Below the pieces are notes generated by a model, which saw only the letters and a list, made by a program, of their open reading frames with translations, did not search any database and was not told the DNA's origin. Positions 1-7,369 of a stretch of DNA of 35,203 bases are shown piece by piece (position 1 is the stretch's first letter; each line of letters starts with the position of its first letter). Location of the stretch: the NCBI GenBank assembly GCA_019084405.1, contig JAHRFX010000065.1:1-35203 (forward strand), given 5' to 3'. This DNA comes from Methanobacterium sp. Lineage in GTDB: Archaea; Methanobacteriota; Methanobacteria; Methanobacteriales; Methanobacteriaceae. A program made the translations under genes and the position numbers.

Positions 1-67
1 ATATCTTTTGAGGGTGGAGAGATTTATCCAGAATATTTTGTAGCTGGGAGGTGAGTTGATAAGACAT
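1..67 (-). CDS. 5' fragment of a second, divergent copy of the serine hydrolase gene (runs off the left edge)
   Basis: Reading the minus strand from the ATG at 67 gives 22 codons identical to the first 22 residues of the hydrolase that starts at 308 (MSYQLTSQLQ...). The identity includes every base of these codons, so it is a recent inverted duplication and not ancient paralogy. Only the start is in view. Whether a full gene follows outside the window cannot be known. It may be a true divergent paralogue, the second half of an invertible segment, or a fold-back assembly artefact at a contig end. Confidence 0.4.
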   Translation of the reverse strand, partial: MSYQLTSQLQNILDKSLHPQKI

Positions 68-373
68 ATTTTTACCTGATTATAAATGAATCCCAAAAAC
101 ATTTAAAAACCATAATTACAAAAACACTTTACGAAGTACTGATTATAGACGGGATTAAACAACCATATATTCCTATTCAGGCAAATCCGGTACTTTCCCT
201 GATTTTCGTAAATTAGTTTAAGTAAAAAATCCATAATTAAAATAAATAAAAGGAATTAAGGTTAAGCACAGTTTATAATACGCGATAATTTAAATTCAGG
301 TAACAATATGTCTTATCAACTCACCTCCCAGCTACAAAATATTCTGGATAAATCTCTCCACCCTCAAAAGATA
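2..373. repeat. Inverted repeat with perfect 69-bp arms (2-70 and 305-373)
   Basis: The reverse complement of 2-70 equals 305-373 at every base. After one mismatch (71 against 304) the match continues for eight bases (72-79 with 296-303). The arms contain the first 22 codons and start of the hydrolase gene. The spacer between them (about 80-295) is non-coding and AT-rich, with a TATA-like sequence near 271-278 suited to the rightward gene. Arms of this kind around a promoter could allow inversion, but no recombinase gene is visible. Confidence 0.9.
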
Positions 374-1354
374 CCGGGCCTGGTGGTAAAGATAGAATCA
401 GGGGATGGTTCATTCTCCTGGCAGGGATCTGCCGGGAATCTGGATACAGGCTCTTTTTATTTTATAGCCAGTACCAGTAAATTGTACATCACCGCTCTGA
501 TTTTGCAGTTAAGGCAGGAGGGTAAACTGGATTTAGAAGATACCCTGGCAGATTACCTATCCTCTGACTTAATAGCAGGCATCCATGTATTTAAAGGGGT
601 AGACTACAGTGATAGCATCACTATAAAACAACTCTTAGCCCATACTTCTGGTGTGCCGGACTACTTTGAAGATAAACCAGCAAAAGGAGATAAACTCATT
701 AATACACTCTTGAAGGGTGAGGATGAGTACTGGGGCTTTGAGGATGTTATAGATAGGGTTAGAACTATGAAACCTTTTTTTAAACCAGGAACTCCCGGTA
801 AGGCCCATTATTCAGATACCAATTTTCAGTTACTGGATCAGGTTATAGAGACTATAACGGGAGAAAAGATAGCCCGGGCCCTTCAGGAATATATTTTCCA
901 CCCCCTTAAACTGAAAAATACCTACCTCTATCAGGATATCCAGGATACTAATCCCCCGGAGATATATTATAAACAGGGAAAATTACATATACCCCGGGCC
1001 ATGACCTCCTTCAGGGGTGATGGGGGTATTGTATCCACTGCCTCAGAATCAATGATTTTTTTAAAAGCCTTTTTTAATGGTACTTTTTTTCCAGTAGATT
1101 ATCTGGAGGATTTAAAAAAATGGAATAAGATATTTTTCCCCTTGCAATACGGGGTGGGACTTATGCGCTTTAAATTACCTCGAATTTTTTCTCCCTTAAA
1201 AGCTGTTCCTGAGTTCTGGGGCCACTCCGGTTTATCCGGGGCCTTTAGCTATTACTGTCCGGTTAAAGATTTATATTTTACTGGAACGGTTAACCAGGCA
1301 GCTTATCCAAATTTATCCTATAAATTACTGATTAAACTGGTAAATTCTTTTTAA
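308..1354 (+). CDS. Serine hydrolase, beta-lactamase / penicillin-binding-protein fold (class C-like)
   Basis: A 348-residue protein of the beta-lactamase-related family (PF00144 type). It has the expected active-site order: S55-T-S-K58 (SxxK nucleophile and base), Y168-S-D170 (YxN equivalent) and H306-S-G308 (KTG equivalent). The stretch LLAHTSGVPDY near residue 110 is also typical of this family. No signal peptide or membrane segment is apparent, so it is probably cytoplasmic. Members hydrolyse D-amino-acid peptides, esters or lactams; the substrate here cannot be told from sequence. Methanobacteriales have pseudomurein, not murein, so a classic cell-wall DD-peptidase role is unlikely. The first 22 codons are duplicated in reverse at 2-67. 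The start is the ATG at 308; there is no clear Shine-Dalgarno site, only TATA-like sequence about 30 bases upstream, which would suit a short leader. Confidence 0.88.
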   Translation: MSYQLTSQLQNILDKSLHPQKIPGLVVKIESGDGSFSWQGSAGNLDTGSFYFIASTSKLYITALILQLRQEGKLDLEDTLADYLSSDLIAGIHVFKGVDYSDSITIKQLLAHTSGVPDYFEDKPAKGDKLINTLLKGEDEYWGFEDVIDRVRTMKPFFKPGTPGKAHYSDTNFQLLDQVIETITGEKIARALQEYIFHPLKLKNTYLYQDIQDTNPPEIYYKQGKLHIPRAMTSFRGDGGIVSTASESMIFLKAFFNGTFFPVDYLEDLKKWNKIFFPLQYGVGLMRFKLPRIFSPLKAVPEFWGHSGLSGAFSYYCPVKDLYFTGTVNQAAYPNLSYKLLIKLVNSF

Positions 1355-1507
1355 GTTTAAATATTGGTTTATGGTTTAAAAAAGAGTTATGTAATCATAA
1401 TTTTACTTAAAAATAAGTTGAATAGTAAAGATAAAATATAAAAAAAATGTTTTTACCAGTTAATTTGAATACGAAATTTTTAAAAAAAAATAAAAAAAAT
1501 AGGTTTT

Positions 1508-2173
1508 TTATCTGAATTTACCGTATATGGTTCCACCGATTATACTCAGTAATCCCAGAGCGGCTAAGGCTAAGGGAGTACCAGTTTCCTGCATGGGTAC
1601 CGTGGCAGCATCAGCTGGAACCGGGCAAGCTATTCCCATGAAGGTGTAACTGTCTTCAGCAAGGAATACTGGTCCTGATTCGTCTGGTTCAAGTGGATAT
1701 CCTGCCCAATCCCATAGAATTGCATTTACAGTTATCTCACCGGTACTCATTACCCAGGCGGGTACATATAACTCGGCAACATCCCCGGGGAACATGGGAC
1801 CATTCCATCCAATCCAGAATACATAAGCATCTAAATCCAGGTCATAGGAGTAGAAGGGATTGGCGGCAGTGTTTTCATATCTTACCCCATTGAAGAAAGC
1901 CACAGCATCCAGGACATCTATATAATCCTCGGACCACCACCTGAGTGAATTTTCTGGATCTTCCTGCAGGGTAACCAGAGCATTGTCGATGGGTTCATCA
2001 CCTGTATTTTCGGCCAGTACCGCAACTGTTACTTCTTCACCTACACATGCTTCTTCCACCAGTTCATCATTTTCATCTATAACCACTACATTGACATCCT
2101 GGGCTGAAACTGCCCCGGCAAAGACTACCGATAGTGTAACCATTAACATAAAAATGGTAGCTATCTTTCGCAT
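1508..2173 (-). CDS. Secreted surface protein with signal peptide and C-terminal anchor
   Basis: A 221-residue protein. Residues 1-24 form a signal peptide (basic start, hydrophobic core, VSA-Q cleavage site). The mature part is acidic and rich in aromatic residues and beta-strand-like segments. Residues about 26-70 resemble the start of a DUF11/CARDB-like immunoglobulin-type domain (a VGEEVTVAVLAENTGDEPI run). The C-terminus has a short QETGTP motif, a hydrophobic helix and a basic KFR tail, the three-part layout of archaeal sorting or anchoring tails. It is therefore probably displayed on the cell surface. The start is the ATG at 2173, preceded by GAGGTGA. The gene converges on the hydrolase, with a run of A/T between them that could end both transcripts. 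The exact function is unknown. Confidence 0.8.
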   Translation of the reverse strand: MRKIATIFMLMVTLSVVFAGAVSAQDVNVVVIDENDELVEEACVGEEVTVAVLAENTGDEPIDNALVTLQEDPENSLRWWSEDYIDVLDAVAFFNGVRYENTAANPFYSYDLDLDAYVFWIGWNGPMFPGDVAELYVPAWVMSTGEITVNAILWDWAGYPLEPDESGPVFLAEDSYTFMGIACPVPADAATVPMQETGTPLALAALGLLSIIGGTIYGKFR

Positions 2174-2322
2174 ATCTTATTCACCTCTTTATAGTTTGAT
2201 ACACAGATGGAACCAAACCTTAAAAATAACGGATTTTTGGTGAAATTTAGCTGAATAATGCCTGGTGATTCTTAAATATTTTTTTCACAGAATAGATCGG
2301 GTCTTCTAATCTTGATTTTTTT

Positions 2323-2433
2323 GATTCCACAGTTTGAACTACTGTGACCTATAGAGGTCATAGATTCCTAATCCACCAACTAACGTGTTGATTTTACTAA
2401 AGGCAAGCCCCGTGGTCCCCACGGTTACTATAA
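2323..2433 (+). pseudogene. Possible 3'-end remnant of an IS200/IS605 tnpB with right-end hairpins
   Basis: Read in the frame starting at 2323 the sequence gives DSTV-stop-TTVTYRGH, then RQAPWSPRLL and a stop at 2431. This resembles TnpB C-termini of the STVGTT...Y.RGD...QEAPxxxRL type, where the stop would be a glycine codon changed from GGA to TGA. The stretch has three compact hairpins: 2328-2346, 2345-2360 and 2410-2424 (ccgtgg/ccacgg). Hairpins overlapping the end of tnpB are usual in this family. The rest of the element is absent. The resemblance is from memory of the family and not from an alignment. Confidence 0.33.
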
Positions 2434-2791
2434 TATGTTAAAATGATGATATACATTTTTACTACTTATTTTTAAATAAATAAGGAGCATGTTAGCAGGA
2501 TATTCCCACTGGCACTTTCAGGTTTTTAGTATTATTCATTCTATCATTATTTATTATTTTAATTAAACAGTTGGATAATTATTATCTTTTTATTTAATAC
2601 TATTTTGAATAATTTTCCAAATAGTAGAACAAATATCCATAAAAAACAATTATTACTAAACAATATGACCTTATTATATTTATAAATTAAACAATTTATA
2701 AAAAATTCCTCCTAATATTATCTTTATTGTTAGAACTTTCAATAAATATATATACATCAAACAATAAATTCACGAAAAGATTAATCCATAG

Positions 2792-2918
2792 TTCAAGATA
2801 TGACGGTAACCACTTGCCGGTGTAGGCCAACCGGGTGTTATTAATCCTGATTATCAATAATCATTTCAAAAAATTAATATCTGGTATATTTTAAGGGATT
2901 ACATATTACTATCTTGAA
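2792..2918 (+). promoter_or_regulatory. Possible structured 5' leader of the glutamate synthase operon
   Basis: A 9-bp closing helix pairs 2792-2800 with 2910-2918 (ttcaagata / tatcttgaa). Inside it are a GC-rich arm (ccggt/accgg with flanking cac/gtg, about 2811-2836) and a perfect 6-bp hairpin (tgatta/taatca with a four-base loop). A TATA-like run at about 2742-2753 would start transcription upstream of it. It resembles no riboswitch class I can name. It may be a cis-regulatory leader, a small RNA or chance. Confidence 0.35.
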
Positions 2919-2996
2919 TAACAAGCTTGGTTTAAAAAGACTATTATTAACAGGCTTTTAATTAATTAAACCTACTTATATGGGAGGAATCACTAC

Positions 2997-3668
2997 ATGA
3001 GTCCAGAACTAAAAATAAGTGATGAAAATCTCACAACCCATCAAATAAATCAACAAATAAAAACAGCTCTCCAGGAGCAAAAAAACAGGATAATTATAGA
3101 AAACAGTGAAAAACTGGATTCTATTGCCGTGGGAAACCCTTCAGGTATTGAATTCCAGTTAAAAGGCGAATTCGGGGACTTTATAGGGGCCTTAAACGAA
3201 GGCTCCCGTATAGAAATTGAGGGAAATACCGCCCGCTTTCTGGGTAACAACATGACTGCCGGGGAGATTATACTGGAAGGATCAGCCAGTGACGGTGCGG
3301 GATATGGTATGTACGGAGGGCACCTGCTTATTAAAGGTGATGCTGGTAATTCTTTGGCTGAACTAAATAAGGGTGGTGTAATCATTGTCCAGGGAGATAT
3401 TGGATCCCAGGCCGGTATGTTCATGCTCCAGGGAGATATCATCATCCTGGGCAATGCCTCTACCGAAACCGGAAACTGGATGCTGGGAGGTAATATCTAC
3501 ATCACCGGTGAAGTGGAAAGCCTGGGCCGGAACGCCGTATTCATGGACATGGATGAGGAAGATAAAGCCAAAATAAGTGAAATATTAAATGCCCATCACC
3601 TTGAATTTGACCTGGATGCCTTTAAAAAGATAGACATTCAAAGTAAAAGACCCTTCTATGGACACTAG
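2997..3668 (+). CDS. Glutamate synthase GXGXG-domain subunit (GltB C-terminal / FwdC-like)
   Basis: This 223-residue protein is the stand-alone form of the beta-helix GXGXG domain found at the C-terminus of bacterial glutamate synthase large subunits (PF01493) and in formylmethanofuran dehydrogenase subunit C. From about residue 60 to 195 it has repeated strand-turn units with glycine pairs (GEFGDFIGALNEGSRIEIEG, GDAGNSLAELNKGGVIIVQG and similar). In glutamate synthase this domain is structural and helps hold the ammonia tunnel between active sites. A GGAGG site lies eight bases before the ATG. It opens an operon: the next gene starts 12 bases after its stop, and a third follows. It could be misread as a formylmethanofuran dehydrogenase subunit, but its neighbours settle the call. 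Confidence 0.85.
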   Translation: MSPELKISDENLTTHQINQQIKTALQEQKNRIIIENSEKLDSIAVGNPSGIEFQLKGEFGDFIGALNEGSRIEIEGNTARFLGNNMTAGEIILEGSASDGAGYGMYGGHLLIKGDAGNSLAELNKGGVIIVQGDIGSQAGMFMLQGDIIILGNASTETGNWMLGGNIYITGEVESLGRNAVFMDMDEEDKAKISEILNAHHLEFDLDAFKKIDIQSKRPFYGH

Positions 3669-3680
3669 GAGAATAATACA

Positions 3681-4763
3681 ATGAAAGACGAAAAAATAGC
3701 CATGGTTGGAACTCCCTGTCAGGTTCTGGCTGCAACTAAAGTCAATAAGTACCCGGACATCACCGGTGGTTCCCCTATTGATATTAAGATAGGATTATTC
3801 TGCATGGAAACCTTTTCCTACAAGTACATGCGGAAGTTTCTAGAAGAAAACCAGGTGGATATCAACGAAGTAAAAGAATGCAGTATCGAACAAAACCAGT
3901 TAAAATTCCTTAAAAAAGATGGTACTACATTTGAAGTCCCACTGGCCAAAGCAGAAGGTTTCATACGTAAAAACTGTGATATATGTTCTGATTACACTGC
4001 CGACATATCGGACATATCCATCGGTTCTATAGGTTCTCCTAAGGGCTGGTCCACCGTAATAATACGCACCTCTAAGGGTCAGGAAATCATAGAAGCCCTG
4101 GAAAAACAGGGACAAATAGAAACCCAGGACATTGAAGAAAAAGGATTAAACCTCCTTAAAAGAATAGCAAAAAGTAAAAAAGCCACTAACCAGATTAATA
4201 TCCAGAAAAGAGAAGCAATATCCCGGCCAGTGGTATACCGCCGGGATATAAGTGAGGAAGAATTCCAGAATTATGTGCAGGAATGCCAGTTTGAGAACCT
4301 GGAAAGTGATGTTATATGTGAAGGGGCCTGTGTGCTCTGCGGGGCCTGTGAATTTGTATGTCCCACCAATATCATCAAAATCCATGACCGTAAACCATAC
4401 ATCAAAGGTAGCTGTGTAGAAGGATGTCATGCCTGTTACACCGCCTGCCCCCGAACTTATGTAACTGAGGCCGTGCTACCTCGAAGTCTGGATGATAAGC
4501 CCATAGGAGATTATCTGGATATTAAAGCAGTTAATGCTAATTTCATTGAAGGCCAGGACGGTGGAGCAGTAACTGCTATTTTAAGTTATCTTTTAAAAGA
4601 AGGAATTGTGGATAAGGTATTCATTGTAAGTGAAGATGAAGAAAAAGCATGGAAACCTAAACCCCGACTCACCAGTGATATTGGAACCGTGGTCAAAGCC
4701 GCCGGAACCAAATACAGTGTAGCCTCTATAGGATTCAAAGCCTTAAAAGAGGAAAAAGCATAA
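3681..4763 (+). CDS. FrhB-like Fe-S flavoprotein subunit of archaeal glutamate synthase, circularly permuted
   Basis: A 360-residue protein related to the F420-reducing hydrogenase beta subunit family. The usual parts are in swapped order. The family's C-terminal half comes first: VGTPCQ at residues 9-14 and C99-x2-C102 followed by DYTADISDISIGS. Next is a two-cluster ferredoxin domain (C217-x2-C220-x2-C223-x3-C227-P and C245/C249-x2-C252-x3-C256-P). The family's N-terminal half comes last: GQDGGAVTA at 291-299, W324, and AAGTKYS at 340-346. It probably passes electrons, perhaps from reduced F420 or ferredoxin, to the FMN synthase subunit encoded next; the donor is inference. The gene sits 12 bases after the GXGXG gene and 16 bases before the synthase gene, with a GGAG-type site before the ATG. 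Confidence 0.85.
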   Translation: MKDEKIAMVGTPCQVLAATKVNKYPDITGGSPIDIKIGLFCMETFSYKYMRKFLEENQVDINEVKECSIEQNQLKFLKKDGTTFEVPLAKAEGFIRKNCDICSDYTADISDISIGSIGSPKGWSTVIIRTSKGQEIIEALEKQGQIETQDIEEKGLNLLKRIAKSKKATNQINIQKREAISRPVVYRRDISEEEFQNYVQECQFENLESDVICEGACVLCGACEFVCPTNIIKIHDRKPYIKGSCVEGCHACYTACPRTYVTEAVLPRSLDDKPIGDYLDIKAVNANFIEGQDGGAVTAILSYLLKEGIVDKVFIVSEDEEKAWKPKPRLTSDIGTVVKAAGTKYSVASIGFKALKEEKA

Positions 4764-4779
4764 AAAGGAAGTTAATAAT

Positions 4780-6264
4780 ATGCCATTTATAGTTACAAGA
4801 AATAAAGATCTGTGCCTTAGAAGTTTCGACCGGGAAGGGTGCTGCTGGTATAAATGTGATGACAAGGACGATGAGCAGTGTAAAAAATGCTACTCCTGTT
4901 ACAACAACTGTCCCAATGAGGTATACGATGTCATTAATGACCAGCCCTTCCCCACCAGGATGGAGAGTTGTGCGGGATGCCGGATATGTGCTAAGATGTG
5001 CCCCAATGATGCCATATCAGTGAGTGCGGTACCTGCTGATCCCCGGGCCATGTGGACTGATCTGGATATGGATGAAATCCAGAGAAAAGCCCTGCAGGGA
5101 AACTACCGGGTCAGATCCTGCGGAGTAAGAAGGGAAATACCCACCTTATCAGAACTGGTAATGGTACCAGGACAACTGGCTGTTCCTCCGGTGGATAAGT
5201 ACCGGGAAGAGTGTAACAGTCAGGTCATTCTGGGAAGCCGGTATGCAAAAAATCCTCTGGTTCTGGACACTCCCATAATGATCGGGGCTATGTCCTATGG
5301 TTCACTTAGTAAAGAGAGTAAAGTGGCCCTGGCCATTGGAGCCAGCCTATCTGGAACCATTGCCAACACCGGAGAAGGAGGACTGATTCCTGAAGAAAGA
5401 GAAGCAGCAGATAAACTAACGGTACAGTACTCCTCCGGACGATTTGGAGTATCAGCCACTTACCTGCGTAGTGCCGAAGCCATAGAAGTCAAGGTAGGTC
5501 AGGGAGCCAAACCAGGTATGGGTGGACATCTTCTGGCGGAGAAAATAACTCCGGAGGTGGCCAGTGTAAGGGGACTCCCTATGGGAACTGATGCTTTAAG
5601 CCCCTGCCGATTTTTAGACTCCACCCAGAAAGGAGACCTGGGTAAACACGTGGAATTACTCCGGGAAGTTACCGACTCCCAGGTACCTATCATTATCAAA
5701 TTGGGACCAGGAAGGGTATATGATGATGTACGTCTGGCGGTAGAGGCTGGAGCAGATATAGTGGCAGTGGATGGTATGGAAGGTGGAACCGGTGCTGCTC
5801 CCCATGTGGTGATTGAAGAACAGGGTATACCTACTGTGGGGTCCCTGATTCAGGCGGTGGACAGTTTAAATGACATGGGAGTTAAGGATGAAGTGGATCT
5901 CATTATGGCCGGTGGTATAAAAGACGGTGCTACTGCTGCCAAGGCCATGGCATTAGGGGCCGATACCGTATATGTGGCCACCGCGGCATTAATTGCCATG
6001 GGATGTTGTGGCTGTGAATCCTGTGCCAGTGGAAACTGCCGGGAAGGAATAGCCACCCAGGATTTGAAGATGAGAAGAAGACTGGAACCAAAAACCAAGG
6101 GAGAAAGGGTGAGTAACTTCATCAATGCCATGAATGAAGAAATAAAAATGTTAGCCCAGATAAGTGGACACAACGATATCCGGAACTTAAATAAAGAAGA
6201 TTTAAGGGCACTTAACACCAATATCGCCGCTATAAGTAGAGTAAAATTAATCAGTGAAGCCTGA
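4780..6264 (+). CDS. gltB: Archaeal-type glutamate synthase, FMN-binding synthase subunit with N-terminal ferredoxin
   Basis: This 494-residue protein joins an N-terminal 2[4Fe-4S] ferredoxin domain (C34-x2-C37-x2-C40-x3-C44-P; C64-x2-C67-x2-C70-x3-C74-P) to the FMN-binding glutamate synthase domain (PF01645, about 110-470). Family landmarks include GAMSYGSLS, NTGEGG, KPGMGGHL, IIIKLGPG, DGMEGGTGAAP and AGGIKDG. The cysteines C409/C410, C412, C415 and C420 before REGIATQD match the place of the synthase [3Fe-4S] cluster. It makes two glutamates from 2-oxoglutarate and ammonia, given electrons. It is the last gene of the operon, and T-runs after the stop suit archaeal termination. The amidotransferase that should supply ammonia from glutamine is not adjacent, so it is encoded elsewhere or the enzyme uses free ammonia. 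Confidence 0.92.
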   Translation: MPFIVTRNKDLCLRSFDREGCCWYKCDDKDDEQCKKCYSCYNNCPNEVYDVINDQPFPTRMESCAGCRICAKMCPNDAISVSAVPADPRAMWTDLDMDEIQRKALQGNYRVRSCGVRREIPTLSELVMVPGQLAVPPVDKYREECNSQVILGSRYAKNPLVLDTPIMIGAMSYGSLSKESKVALAIGASLSGTIANTGEGGLIPEEREAADKLTVQYSSGRFGVSATYLRSAEAIEVKVGQGAKPGMGGHLLAEKITPEVASVRGLPMGTDALSPCRFLDSTQKGDLGKHVELLREVTDSQVPIIIKLGPGRVYDDVRLAVEAGADIVAVDGMEGGTGAAPHVVIEEQGIPTVGSLIQAVDSLNDMGVKDEVDLIMAGGIKDGATAAKAMALGADTVYVATAALIAMGCCGCESCASGNCREGIATQDLKMRRRLEPKTKGERVSNFINAMNEEIKMLAQISGHNDIRNLNKEDLRALNTNIAAISRVKLISEA

Positions 6265-6617
6265 ATAATTTACTCACTTTTTTTTTAATTACATCCCTAT
6301 TTTTTTAAATTATCCCTATTTTTTTAAAAAAAAAGACCTGTCCCGGGGATAGGGCTAGTTTTATTAGAATTTTTTCTTAAAATAATTAAAATTTTTTTCT
6401 TAAAATAAGGGAGTTAGCGGATTTAATATAGTATTATTTCTTCCAATACCCCTGCACGTTACAACAAAAAAATTAAAAATTAACTAACATAATACTTTTT
6501 CTTCTTTTTTAATATAAACTTATGATGGTTAATATATGAAGAAGAATAAATTCTTTTTCAGGCCCCTATTCCAGGGGTATCACTATTATTAGAAAATTGT
6601 AAAGGGAGGTGAAATAA
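6265..6617 (+). terminator. Intergenic stretch with T-run terminators and the leader of the adhesin-like gene
   Basis: Just after the synthase stop come runs of 8-9 T and a direct repeat of atcccta plus seven T (about 6293-6330), a typical archaeal stop signal. Further on there are TATA-like runs near 6510-6535, a short hairpin (cccct/agggg, 6563-6577) and a GGAGGTGA ribosome site at about 6604-6611. No gene was seen. Confidence 0.5.
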
Positions 6618-7040
6618 GTGAAAAAACAGCTAATAATAATTTTAACCGTTTTATTAATGGCAGTATGCCTATCTAGCGCCGTATCAGCCCAGGAAAATGG
6701 TGAATTACTGGGAGATGAATTAAGCACTACCTCAGAAATACCGCTTCCAGATCCGTACAATACCCGAACTCAAAAGAGTTACCTTACCATTCAGGAGGCC
6801 ATTGATGATCCTTTAACCCTGGACGGAGATACCATCCAGGTGGAACCCGGTACCTATATAGAACATGTTATAGTGTATAAGATGCTCCATATAGTTGCCA
6901 CCGGACCTGATACCATTGTTAGTGGTAGTTTTAATATCACCAGCACCGGTAATGGATCCATCATTGAAGGATTTATCATTAATTCATCAGGATCGGAGGT
7001 ATGGTATGGTATAATAGCATTTTTAGTGTATATTTTTTAA
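6618..7040 (+). pseudogene. Truncated adhesin-like / parallel beta-helix surface protein, N-terminal piece
   Basis: The 140-residue product starts at GTG behind a strong GGAGGTGA. Residues 1-24 are a clear signal peptide ending VSA-Q. Residues about 55-125 (SYLTIQEAIDDPLTLDGDTIQVEPGTY, then strand-rich GSxxIEGFIINSSG) match the opening of the right-handed beta-helix adhesin-like proteins common in Methanobacteriales, which usually run to many hundreds of residues. The reading ends in an unrelated hydrophobic tail (GIIAFLVYIF) and a stop, just before the convergent gene at 7049. It is therefore a deleted or rearranged adhesin gene whose stub may still be secreted. Confidence 0.7.
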
Positions 7041-7048
7041 TGGAATTA

Positions 7049-7369
7049 TTAGATACTTCTATATTCCACTTTATAATCCTTCCAGGGATTTTTACCCTGC
7101 TTGGAGGGTTGTTTTCCTTCAAAGGTAATTCTTACTTCTACCCCTAAAGGTACTTTCTCCATTAAATTATCCAGTACAGTGGAGCCCCAGATTTTAACTT
7201 CACCCTTTTCATTTTTCAGGGTGTACATCTTGCTCTTGTACTGGCCCACATCCTCTTCCATTTCAATATAAATTCCGTTAATGGATTCTCCTGCAGCCTG
7301 TGGATCCCAAATAGTGGGTTTCTCCCTTACTTCTTCTTCATCCTTTTTAACTTCTATCCATTCACTCAT
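7049..7369 (-). CDS. Small conserved protein, probably OB-fold nucleic-acid or adaptor protein
   Basis: The 106-residue, charged protein has no membrane segment. Residues about 30-105 alternate as in a small beta-barrel: IYIEMEEDVGQYKSKMYTLK, VKIWGSTVLDNLMEKVPLG, then VRITFEGKQPSKQGKNPWKDYKVEY. This pattern (a WGS/FGS-T-VLD turn, then a V-G-x-x-V-x-I strand and a K-rich loop before the last strand) is seen in small OB-fold-like proteins of phages and archaea. That resemblance is weak, so binding to single-stranded DNA is only a guess. The ATG at 7369 lies seven bases after a GAGGA site. It is convergent with the broken adhesin gene. Confidence 0.55.
   Translation of the reverse strand: MSEWIEVKKDEEEVREKPTIWDPQAAGESINGIYIEMEEDVGQYKSKMYTLKNEKGEVKIWGSTVLDNLMEKVPLGVEVRITFEGKQPSKQGKNPWKDYKVEYRSI

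Larger units (their letters stand above)
2174..2996. other. 823-base non-coding stretch between the surface protein and glutamate synthase genes
   Basis: No intact gene is visible. It holds a cluster of hairpins that reads like the worn 3' end of a tnpB gene (2323-2433), a very AT-rich middle, TATA-like sequence near 2742-2753, and a possible folded leader (2792-2918) before the glutamate synthase operon. The class II glutamine amidotransferase gene that usually opens this operon in related methanogens is not here. Confidence 0.7.

Noticed and set aside
2792..2918. Known riboswitch class (glutamine, fluoride or similar)
   Set aside because: The core sequences of those classes, as far as I recall them, are not present, so only an unnamed structured leader is proposed.
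2997..3668. Formylmethanofuran dehydrogenase subunit C
   Set aside because: The GXGXG fold is shared, but the adjacent genes are glutamate synthase subunits and no other fwd/fmd gene is present.
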